From positions 4,836,001-4,900,000 of the forward strand of contig NZ_CP024190.1 in assembly GCF_003391395.1 (NCBI RefSeq): a stretch of DNA of 64,000 nt, in the 5' to 3' direction. The notes under the pieces were generated by a model that was not told the DNA's origin, ran no database searches, and saw only the letters and a program-made list of their open reading frames with translations. Source of the stretch: Mycobacterium marinum. Lineage in GTDB: Bacteria > Actinomycetota > Actinomycetes > Mycobacteriales > Mycobacteriaceae. Below, piece after piece: positions 57,116-64,000 of the stretch (the stretch's first letter is position 1; each line of letters begins with the position of its first letter). Both the position numbers and the translations under genes were made by a program.

Positions 57116-57652
57116 CTATCCCCGATGCAGCAGGAACATACCGTAGGCGGCGATCGACTGGGAGTCGACGATCCCTCCGGTGCGGATCATCTGCTCGACT
57201 TCGTCGCGCGCAAACCACGCACTGCGCATGTCCTGTTCTTCGTGCTCGCGTTCCGACTCCCCCTCGGTTATTCCGGTAGCCAGGAACACCCAACCGCGCT
57301 GGCTGGTCATTCCCGGGGCGGTATCGAGCTGACCGAGCGACACAAACGACGCCGCTCGTAGTCCGGTCTCCTCACGCAGTTCGCGCGCCGCCAGCTCGGC
57401 CGGCTCGACGTCCGACAAGTCGGGAGCGGTCCCTTGCGGAAACTCCCACCGCCGCGCACCGACGGGATAGCGGAACTGCTCGACCAATCGGAAGCGGTTC
57501 CCATCGTGCGCGATCACCAGCGCATAGGCCGGTTTGTCCACCACGCCGTAGATGCCGGGACTGCCGTCCGGGCGGCGAATGTCGTCCTCACGGAGCACCA
57601 TCCAGCGGTTGCGGTAGATCTCGCGGGAAGCGACGGGTTCGATGAAGGGCAC
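57116..57652 (-). CDS. NUDIX hydrolase
   Basis: 178 residues from GTG 57652 (VPFIEPVASREIYRNRW). The Nudix box core EPAELAARELREETGL is at about residues 82-97, with PQGTAPDLSDV just before it; the overall pattern resembles ADP-ribose pyrophosphatases. The substrate is presumably a nucleoside diphosphate derivative. Confidence 0.88.
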   Translation of the reverse strand: MPFIEPVASREIYRNRWMVLREDDIRRPDGSPGIYGVVDKPAYALVIAHDGNRFRLVEQFRYPVGARRWEFPQGTAPDLSDVEPAELAARELREETGLRAASFVSLGQLDTAPGMTSQRGWVFLATGITEGESEREHEEQDMRSAWFARDEVEQMIRTGGIVDSQSIAAYGMFLLHRG

Positions 57653-57912
57653 ACAGCCAGTATCTCTACCGACACTCGTGGCGCCGGCAACCGCATCGGG
57701 TGGGACCCAGGCGGGGTCGAGAAGGCCCCCTCGTCGCCGATCCGGCGGCGCCGGCACGTTGCGCCCGTCTCTCAGCGACGGTTGCGGTTGCGGTTGCGCA
57801 AACCGTGCGGTCTGGTTGAAATCTGTACGGTGCGCATAAGTGAGCGCGAACAGCGAGCACCAACAAAGGTGGGTGTACCTATGCCGGACGATCCCGGACC
57901 ACGGCGGGACCA

Positions 57913-59664
57913 GTGAGCATGCGCCGTCACATCATCGTCAGCGGCGACGACGCGCTAGCGAACACCATTGTCGAGGAGCTGAACAGCGCCGGCGTCACCA
58001 TCCTCAAGCTGGCCAGCGACGAGCTCAATGACGCCCAGCTCGCCCAGGCCATCGCGGTCATCTGCGCCGGCGACGACGACGCGCGAAACCTCGAAATCGC
58101 ATTGTTGGCAAGAAGAGCCGACCCACACGTACGAGTGGTGGCCCGATTGGCCAACGATGTGCTGCGTGAAGCGATGGCCGCTGACAACGGTCCGGGTGCG
58201 ATCCTTGACGTTGCCGACCTTGCCGCGCCATCGGTCGTCGAGGCATGTCTGGCCCGCACCGTGCACCCGTTCGAGGCCGCCGGCATCGAGTTCGTCGTCT
58301 GGCGCGCGGAGGCACCGCGAGACGCGACCCTTCGTGAGATCTACGGCGATCTGGCCCCCGTGGCGGTGGTCCGGGGAAAAAGCGCGCCCACCCCCGGAGA
58401 GGTATTGACCTGCCCGGGGCGCGACCTGCGGGTCCATGCCGGCGACGAGACGGCGATGATCGGCACCGCAGCAGACCTGGCCGCCCACGGCATCAAGGTT
58501 CCCCGACCAACCTCGGCTCGCTTTCGGCTGCTGCGGTTACGACAAATCTCCGATGCGGCACGCACGCTGCGCAACGACGTCAACCCGATGTTCTTCAAGG
58601 CTTTGGCCGCGATGGTGACGCTGCTGGCCGTATCGACGACCTTGTTGCGCTTTGCCTACCGCCACCCACCGGGGATGACGTGGCTCGATGCGCTGTACTT
58701 CAGCACCGAGACCATCGCGACAGTAGGCTACGGCGACTTCAGCTTCTCCCACCAGCACCCCTGGCTGCGAGTATTCAGCATTACGTTGATGTTCGCCGGT
58801 GTGACCACCACCGCCATCCTGGTGGCATTCATCGCCGACCTGCTGCTGTCGCGCCGCTTCACCCGCTCAGCGGGCCGGCGGCGGGTACGCCAGCTGCGCA
58901 ACCACGTGATCGTCGTCGGACTGGGTTCATTCGGCATCCGGGTGGTCAGGGATCTGATCGCCGCCGGTTACGACGTCGCGGTCATTGAGCTCGACGAAAA
59001 CAGCCGCTTTCTGGAGTCTGCGGCCGAGCTGGACGTGCCCGTCATCTTCGGCGACGCAACGCTGCCGCAAACGCTGGAATCGGCTTGCATCGCCCACGCC
59101 CGCGCGATGGCGGTACTGACCCAAGATGACATGGTCAATATCGAGACCGGCATCGTGCTGCGGGAAATGTTGGGCACGGTGAAAGCCAAACGTCGCGATG
59201 TCCCGCTTGTCCTGCGCGTCTATGACCGTGAGCTGGGAGGCGCGGTTGCCCAGCGGTTTGACTTCGAGAGCGTGCGCTCCACCGTCGAATTAGCCGCGCC
59301 CTGGTTCATTGGCGCCGCGATGGGGTTGCAGGTGCTGGGCACGTTTTCGGTAGGACAAAGCTCATTCATGGTGGGTGGGATGCACGTGTCAGCGCAAAGC
59401 GAACTCGATGGTCTGTCAATGCGTGAGCTTGTCACCGGAACCCGCGTCATTGCGATCACCCGTCCGGACGAGCCGCCACAGTTGCATCCGCGCCGCGACA
59501 CCCGGCTGCGGGCCGGAGACACCGCCTATCTCGTCGGCCCGTATCGCGAACTGTTGGCGACGTTGCGCAAGGGACAGCCTCCCCAGCCGCCCGCCAGCGG
59601 CGATGGGCACTGGCCAGAAGTGGCGACGGTCGACAACGTTGGCCCGCTGGACCGACCGAACTGA
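57913..59664 (+). CDS. K+ channel with RCK domains at both ends
   Basis: 583 residues from GTG 57913 (ATG 57919 also possible). Residues 1-200 form an RCK/TrkA-like NAD-binding region (RRHIIVSGDDALANTIVEEL). Residues ~225-320 hold two membrane helices around the K+ selectivity filter TVGYGD. Residues ~335-470 are a second RCK (HVIVVGLGSFGIRVVRDLIA) and ~480-560 a TrkA-C domain. It should gate K+ flux in response to a cytosolic ligand. An RCK before the pore is uncommon; most bacterial RCK channels have it only after. Confidence 0.9.
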   Translation: MSMRRHIIVSGDDALANTIVEELNSAGVTILKLASDELNDAQLAQAIAVICAGDDDARNLEIALLARRADPHVRVVARLANDVLREAMAADNGPGAILDVADLAAPSVVEACLARTVHPFEAAGIEFVVWRAEAPRDATLREIYGDLAPVAVVRGKSAPTPGEVLTCPGRDLRVHAGDETAMIGTAADLAAHGIKVPRPTSARFRLLRLRQISDAARTLRNDVNPMFFKALAAMVTLLAVSTTLLRFAYRHPPGMTWLDALYFSTETIATVGYGDFSFSHQHPWLRVFSITLMFAGVTTTAILVAFIADLLLSRRFTRSAGRRRVRQLRNHVIVVGLGSFGIRVVRDLIAAGYDVAVIELDENSRFLESAAELDVPVIFGDATLPQTLESACIAHARAMAVLTQDDMVNIETGIVLREMLGTVKAKRRDVPLVLRVYDRELGGAVAQRFDFESVRSTVELAAPWFIGAAMGLQVLGTFSVGQSSFMVGGMHVSAQSELDGLSMRELVTGTRVIAITRPDEPPQLHPRRDTRLRAGDTAYLVGPYRELLATLRKGQPPQPPASGDGHWPEVATVDNVGPLDRPN

Positions 59665-59672
59665 ACCGGCTC

Positions 59673-61076
59673 TCACCCCGATGCGCCGGTAGCGCCGGGA
59701 GTACCGGACAGCGTTCCGCCGGCACCGCCAACCCCGCCGTCGCCGGGCGGCGCGCTGTTGCCGCCGGGCGCCCCGGCTCCACCGTCGCCACCGTGGCCGA
59801 TCAGCCTGGCATCACCACCGCGCCCGCCGGACCCGCCAGTGCCACCGATCGTCCCGAATCCGTCCGCACCGGATCCGCCGGCACCGCCGCCGCCGCCGTC
59901 GCCATAGAGCCACCCACCCGTGCCACCCGCCCCGCCATCGCCGCCGAACCCACCTGGCCCCACGGAAATGCTGAGGTGGCGCCCGCCGTCGCCACCAGCG
60001 CCTCCAGCCCCGCCGGCACCCACCAGCAGACCGCCCGCGCCTCCGCCGCCACCGTTGCCGCCGTCCTCACCCAAGACGCCCAGACCGGCCCCGCCGTTCC
60101 CGCCGGCGCCTCCGGCGCCCACCAGTCCGGCCGCCCCGCCGCCACCACCAGCTCCGCCGGCGCCGCCCACCCCGCCGTCCCCACCGAATCCGCCGGTCCC
60201 GCCGGCGCCATAGAGCAGCCCACCGTGGCCTCCGGCGCCGCCAGCGCCACCGGCGAAGTGCGAACTGGCAGGACCGCTCGTCGCACCCGCACCACCGGTC
60301 CCAGCAGATCCGCCGGCGCCGAGCAGCCCGGCGTCCCCGCCTGCGCCACCGGCTCCGCCGTTGCCGCCTTTGGCGAACCCGCCGTCACCGCCCGTGCCGC
60401 CACTGCCGTACAGCCAGCCGCCATGGCCACCAGCGCCACCGGCGCCACCGGGACCGAGACCGGTGGCGGCTCCTCCGAGGCCGCCGTTGCCACCGGCGCC
60501 GAACAACCAGCCCCCGTTGCCTCCGGCGCCCCCGGCCGCACCGCCGCCGCCGGCGCCACCGGAGCCGCCGTTGCCGATCAGCCCGGCGTCCCCGCCGGCT
60601 CCCCCGGCCACCCCGGTGTTTGTGCCCGCCGCCCCGCTACCGCCGTTGCCGTACAACAGTCCCCCAGCGCCGCCGCCTTGCCCGGGTGCCGTCCCATCGG
60701 CGCCGGCGCCGATCAGAGGACGTCCCAGTAGCGCCTGGGTGGGCGCATTGAGCACGCCAAGCAGGTCTTGCTCGAGGGTTTGCAGTGGCGAGGCATTGGC
60801 CGCATCGGCGGCCGCATAGGCGCCGCCGGAAAGGTTCAGCGCCCGCACGAACTGGGTATGAAACGTGCTCGCCGCGGTGCTGAGCGCCTGATAGGCCTGC
60901 GCATGGCCGGCAAACAACGCCGCGATTGCCATGGACACGTCATCTGCGCCGGCGGCCGGTATCCCCGTCGTCGGGAGCACCGCGGCCACGTTGGCAGCGC
61001 TGAGGGTCGTGCCGATGCTGTCCAATTCCGTTGCCGCCAGCGCCAACTCGTCCGGTACAGCAATGAAATAAGACAT
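59673..61076 (-). CDS. PE_PGRS family protein
   Basis: 467 residues from ATG 61076. Residues 1-~95 are a PE domain (MSYFIAVPDELALAATELDS); the GRPLIGAGADG linker follows, then ~340 residues of GGAGG/GGxGG repeats broken by GLLYG, GWLYG and AGLIG units. Probably exported by ESX-5 to the cell surface. Ends PGATGASG without a C-terminal enzymatic domain. Confidence 0.95.
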   Translation of the reverse strand: MSYFIAVPDELALAATELDSIGTTLSAANVAAVLPTTGIPAAGADDVSMAIAALFAGHAQAYQALSTAASTFHTQFVRALNLSGGAYAAADAANASPLQTLEQDLLGVLNAPTQALLGRPLIGAGADGTAPGQGGGAGGLLYGNGGSGAAGTNTGVAGGAGGDAGLIGNGGSGGAGGGGAAGGAGGNGGWLFGAGGNGGLGGAATGLGPGGAGGAGGHGGWLYGSGGTGGDGGFAKGGNGGAGGAGGDAGLLGAGGSAGTGGAGATSGPASSHFAGGAGGAGGHGGLLYGAGGTGGFGGDGGVGGAGGAGGGGGAAGLVGAGGAGGNGGAGLGVLGEDGGNGGGGGAGGLLVGAGGAGGAGGDGGRHLSISVGPGGFGGDGGAGGTGGWLYGDGGGGGAGGSGADGFGTIGGTGGSGGRGGDARLIGHGGDGGAGAPGGNSAPPGDGGVGGAGGTLSGTPGATGASG

Positions 61077-61171
61077 CGCTAGCCTCCTGGCTGGGCCGCC
61101 GCGAGCAAAAACAGCGTATCCCCGCGCACCCGCCACAGCCAGGGTCTACCTGACGCTCGCCGACCCGGGAC

Positions 61172-62071
61172 TCAGGCCGCGCCGAACCCCGCTACCACAT
61201 CGATTGCCCGTCGAAGTTGCTCGACGTCCGAGGACGTCGGGATGAGCTGGACTTCGTCGGTGCCGACCTCTTCGAACCGTCGCAGCACGGCAAGCAGCTC
61301 GTCTTCGCTGCCCGCCCAGCCTGTCGTGGGCGCCATCGCATCGACGTACTCGGCCGGGATCCAATTCATGTAGCGCCGCAGATGCCGATGCACCTGTGCG
61401 CGCGCGTCGGCCTGCGGCCCGAAGGCGAACCAGAACGACGTCGCCAGGTGCGGTTTGGGCTTGCCGGCCTGCGCCCATGCGGCCCGCGCGACGTCGAATA
61501 GCTCATTTTGCTTGGCGACATCGAGGTCCAGGGTGGTACCCGCCAGACCGTCGGACCAGGGTGCGGCACTGCGCAGGGTCTTGGGCCCGATGGTGCCGAC
61601 AAGCAGTGGCGGGCCTCCCGGCTGGACCGGCAAGGGTCCGACGGGCCGCACCGACTCGCTGATCTGCTCGCCCGCCCACACCCGCTTCATGACTGCCACC
61701 CGCGTTGCCATTGCGCCCATCGTCTGGGTCTTGGGGTCAGCCCCGACAGCGAGGTAGTCCTCACGCCTACCACCCACCCCGATTCCCACGGTCAACCTCC
61801 CACCGCTCAACATGTCGCCGGTGGCCAGCGCTTTGGCCAGCATGACCGGGTCATGCAACTGCGGCACGATAACGGTCGTCACCAACCGCACCCGATCGGT
61901 CCAGGCAGCCAATGCCCCGAGCAGGGTCGAGCTGTCGGGGTTGTCGAATGCGATCCGCTCGCCCCAGCACAGCGACGAGAACGGGCCTTCGTCGACGGCA
62001 CGCGCCCAGTTCTTCAGCACATTCGCATCCAGATCGGGCTCCATTACGGGCATCGTCATAGCTATCTGCAC
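61172..62071 (-). CDS. LLM-class (F420-dependent) oxidoreductase
   Basis: 299 residues of the luciferase-like monooxygenase fold: RVRLVTTVIVPQLHDPVMLA, MLSGGRLTVGIGVGGRREDY and LVGTIGPKTLRSAAPWSDG. Most mycobacterial members use F420. Substrate unknown. It is divergent from the VOC gene, 27 bp away. Confidence 0.88.
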   Translation of the reverse strand: MQIAMTMPVMEPDLDANVLKNWARAVDEGPFSSLCWGERIAFDNPDSSTLLGALAAWTDRVRLVTTVIVPQLHDPVMLAKALATGDMLSGGRLTVGIGVGGRREDYLAVGADPKTQTMGAMATRVAVMKRVWAGEQISESVRPVGPLPVQPGGPPLLVGTIGPKTLRSAAPWSDGLAGTTLDLDVAKQNELFDVARAAWAQAGKPKPHLATSFWFAFGPQADARAQVHRHLRRYMNWIPAEYVDAMAPTTGWAGSEDELLAVLRRFEEVGTDEVQLIPTSSDVEQLRRAIDVVAGFGAA

Positions 62072-62098
62072 AATCGCGATTCTGGCAGCATGGGCTGG

Positions 62099-62512
62099 AT
62101 GGGTGTATCGAGCACATCAATTGGGCACGTCCGGCTCACCGTTACCGACATCGAGCGATCGCGGCAGTTTTACGAGAGCGTCTTCGAGTGGCCCGTGCTG
62201 ATCGAGCTTCCCGCGAACGCCGACGAGGCAACACGGCGTCAGCTGGCGTTTCTGTACGGCGGGGTGATCTACGACCTCGGCGGGGCACTACTGGGGTTGC
62301 GCCCGGTCGCCAATGACAGCTTCAACGAGGATCGAGCCGGCCTGGACCACATCGCCTTCCGCGTAGGCGGCATCGACGAACTAAATAGTGCGGCAGCGCA
62401 TCTGGATGACCTCGGCATTGCCCACGAGCCGGTCAAGGACATTGGTCCGTCCTACATCCTGGAGTTCCGCGATCCCGACAACATCGCTCTGGAACTCACC
62501 GCACCCAAGTAG
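62099..62512 (+). CDS. VOC-superfamily (glyoxalase/dioxygenase-like) protein
   Basis: 137 residues from ATG 62099 (62090 is an alternative). Two beta-alpha-beta modules: GHVRLTVTDIERSRQFYESV and GLDHIAFRVGGIDELNSAAA, ending FRDPDNIALELTAP. His, Glu and His/Glu metal ligands are in the usual places. Substrate unknown. Confidence 0.85.
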   Translation: MGVSSTSIGHVRLTVTDIERSRQFYESVFEWPVLIELPANADEATRRQLAFLYGGVIYDLGGALLGLRPVANDSFNEDRAGLDHIAFRVGGIDELNSAAAHLDDLGIAHEPVKDIGPSYILEFRDPDNIALELTAPK

Positions 62513-62604
62513 CCGGCCGGGCGGCTTGCGAGCGTGCGCGAAATGACAGCGTTGACGGCGTGTCGATGTGCCGACACGCACGCTCGGTACGGACAGGGGT
62601 AACG

Positions 62605-62994
62605 ATGGCCATCAGCTTCAACCACACCATTGTCGCGTCACACGACAAGCGAAAATCCGCGGAGTTTCTGGCAGAACTGTTGGACCTGCCGAGTCCAGTG
62701 GCATTCGGCCCCTTCCTGGTGGTCGCGCTCGAGCACGACGCCAGCCTCGATTTCGCGGATGTGCCCGAGGACGTGGAGATTCACCCCCAGCACTATGCGT
62801 TCCTCGTCTCCGAGCAGGAATTCACTGAGATCTACGGCAAGATCTCCTCGCGCGGCTTGCCGCACTGGGCCGACCCGGGTGCCCGACGTCCCGGCGAAAT
62901 CAACCACCGCGATGGGGGTCGTGGGGTGTATTTCCCCGACCCGGCCGGGCACTCGATGGAGATCCTCACCCGACCGTACGGCTCAGGCTCCTAG
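62605..62994 (+). CDS. VOC-superfamily protein
   Basis: 129 residues from ATG 62605 (MAISFNHTIVASHDKRKSAE). Ends FPDPAGHSMEILTRPYG, the metal-binding strand of the glyoxalase fold. Convergent and overlapping by 4 bp with the Rrf2 gene. It follows another VOC gene of different sequence. Confidence 0.85.
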   Translation: MAISFNHTIVASHDKRKSAEFLAELLDLPSPVAFGPFLVVALEHDASLDFADVPEDVEIHPQHYAFLVSEQEFTEIYGKISSRGLPHWADPGARRPGEINHRDGGRGVYFPDPAGHSMEILTRPYGSGS

Positions 62995-63476
62995 TCGCCG
63001 CTGCGCGCCGAGCCGTGCCGCTCTAGCTCCTGCGCCCGGTAGGCGTCGGCGAGTTTCGCGACGTGTCCGGGCAGCGCCCCCGTGGCGACATCGGCCAGCG
63101 TCGTCTCTTCCAACACTGATCGCATGCTGGCGCGCAGGGCCCGCCAGACATCGGTCAGCGCCGTGGTGGGTCCGGAGTAGGGCAGGTCGCCCAGCCCGAT
63201 GTCACGAACGCTGGCCAGGGGCCCGTCGATGCAGCGCAGCACGTCGGCGATGCTGATGTCGGTCCCGGGACGCGCCAGTTCATAGCCACCGTCGCGCCCG
63301 CGGTGGCTGCGCACCAGGCGGTCGGTCCGCAGGTTGGTCAGGATGTCGACGAGGAACTGCGGCGGTATGCCTTGAGCCTGCGCCAGGTCCTCGGTCTTGA
63401 TCACCGTCCCGCTGTCGGCTGTCGCAAGTTGAACCATCGCGCGCACCGCATATTCCGCTTTGGCCGACATCCGCAT
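62991..63476 (-). CDS. Rrf2-family regulator (Rv1287-like)
   Basis: 161 residues from ATG 63476 (MRMSAKAEYAVRAM), the M. tuberculosis length. Winged helix-turn-helix (IPPQFLVDILTNLRTDRLVR). Only one Cys lies in the region where IscR/NsrR have three, so an Fe-S cluster is unlikely; it is more like CymR. Location beside cysN suggests control of sulfate assimilation. Confidence 0.9.
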   Translation of the reverse strand: MRMSAKAEYAVRAMVQLATADSGTVIKTEDLAQAQGIPPQFLVDILTNLRTDRLVRSHRGRDGGYELARPGTDISIADVLRCIDGPLASVRDIGLGDLPYSGPTTALTDVWRALRASMRSVLEETTLADVATGALPGHVAKLADAYRAQELERHGSARSGD

Positions 63477-63569
63477 GCTCAGGATTGTGCCATCCACCCC
63501 CCGCTACCAGACGCGACGCCAGATGTTGCTGCAAAGAGCCGGGGAATCCGGCGCGCCGAGGCGACCGAA

Positions 63570-64000
63570 CTAGGACCGCAGCTCGAGCAAGTCGATGACG
63601 TCTTGCGCTTGCTGGTCGAGGCTACGTGCCGGCGTGAGGCGCAGGTCAGGATGCTTCGGGCGCTGGTAGGGGCTGTCTATCCCGGTGAAATGGGTGATCT
63701 CACCCGCGCGCGCCTTCGCATACAGACCTTTGGGATCGCGCCGCTCGCAGTCGGCCAGCGGGGTGTCACAGAACACCTCGACGAAGTCGAATCCGGCATC
63801 GGTGTGCACCTTGCGAGCTAACTCACGATGCTCGGCCAGCGGACTGATCGCCGGAACCAAGACGACATGACCACAATCCGCGAGCAGCACCGCGACATGG
63901 GCCAGCCGGCGCAGGTTCTCCGCGCGATCGGCCATGCTGAAGCCCAAGTCCGCGTTCAATCCGTGCCGTAGGTTGTCGCCGTCCAGGACATACGCGGCGA
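63570..64000 (-). CDS. cysN: CysN/CysC sulfate adenylyltransferase-APS kinase, C-terminal part (continues past window)
   Basis: Only the APS kinase domain is visible: DGDNLRHGLNADLGFS, VLVPAISPLAEHRELAR and FCDTPLADCERRDPKGLY. In mycobacteria this is fused to the GTP-binding large subunit of ATP sulfurylase, which would lie beyond base 64000. It phosphorylates adenylyl sulfate to PAPS. Ends LLELRS at 63570. Confidence 0.9.
   Translation of the reverse strand, partial: AAYVLDGDNLRHGLNADLGFSMADRAENLRRLAHVAVLLADCGHVVLVPAISPLAEHRELARKVHTDAGFDFVEVFCDTPLADCERRDPKGLYAKARAGEITHFTGIDSPYQRPKHPDLRLTPARSLDQQAQDVIDLLELRS

Noticed and set aside
59700..60700. Short GC-rich direct repeats that could suggest a CRISPR or satellite array
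   Set aside because: They are the in-frame GGxGG-coding repeats of the PE_PGRS gene, with irregular spacing and no unique spacers.
59793..60731. 312-residue plus-strand frame and short Pro-rich frames
   Set aside because: Antisense of the PE_PGRS repeats, which give open Pro/Ala-rich frames by codon structure.

Overview
The window is chromosomal DNA of a slow-growing pathogenic Mycobacterium. The housekeeping genes match, in order and sequence, my memory of the M. tuberculosis block Rv1286-Rv1317c (alkA, ogt, rrn, murA, pduO, the ATP synthase operon, rfe, tsaC, prmC, prfA, rpmE, rho, thrB, thrC, thrA, lysA, argS), here in reverse orientation. The 16S variable regions are not M. tuberculosis: the helix-10 and helix-18 stretches near 6897-6925 and 6645-6665 match what I remember of the M. 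marinum / M. ulcerans group. Genes are intact and I see no IS2404-like element, which favours M. marinum. IS1557, which separates the pduO and DUF2550 genes in M. tuberculosis H37Rv, is absent. The species call is inference from memory; no database was searched.

Layout. 1-13.6 kb: alkA-ogt, then a tandem duplication of a 6,064-bp unit (1403-7466 and 7566-13629, offset 6163). Each unit holds the last 10 codons of alkA, a full ogt, a shared bidirectional terminator, 5S, 23S and 16S rRNA (minus strand), the rrn leader and promoter, and the last 23 codons plus stop of murA. A 99-bp junction separates the copies; its last third is a slightly diverged copy of an internal ogt segment. So a lineage that normally has one rrn operon has two here, with two ogt genes. 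13.6-37.3 kb: murA, cobalamin adenosyltransferase, the atpI-BEFHAGDC operon with its DUF2550 neighbour, decaprenyl-phosphate GlcNAc-1-P transferase, tsaC, prmC-prfA, rpmE, rho and the threonine/lysine genes with argS, nearly all on the minus strand and closely packed.

37.4-53.5 kb is accessory DNA between tRNA-Arg(CCG) and a DUF732 secreted protein gene; as I recall these neighbours are adjacent in M. tuberculosis. The first 2.4 kb is bounded by a 23-bp repeat of the tRNA 3' end (att-like) and holds two decayed genes and a three-gene cassette: EspC-like protein, WXG-like helical protein, small membrane protein. Then come a PE protein with a membrane tail; an AdhE-type bifunctional aldehyde/alcohol dehydrogenase behind a weak DosR-like palindrome; a PPOX/F420 protein; a coupled operon of CocE-type hydrolase, haloalkane dehalogenase and YciI protein with a divergent TetR regulator; a second PE-membrane protein; a LysR/EamA-exporter pair; a TMEM175-like protein; and a six-TM HAMP adenylate cyclase. 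53.6-64 kb: DUF732, DUF2254, a hypothetical protein, a secreted protein, NUDIX, a K+ channel with RCK domains at both ends, PE_PGRS, an LLM oxidoreductase, two VOC proteins, an Rrf2 regulator and the 3' end of cysN(C). Most of 56.4-63 kb differs from what I remember of M. tuberculosis between Rv1289 and Rv1287.
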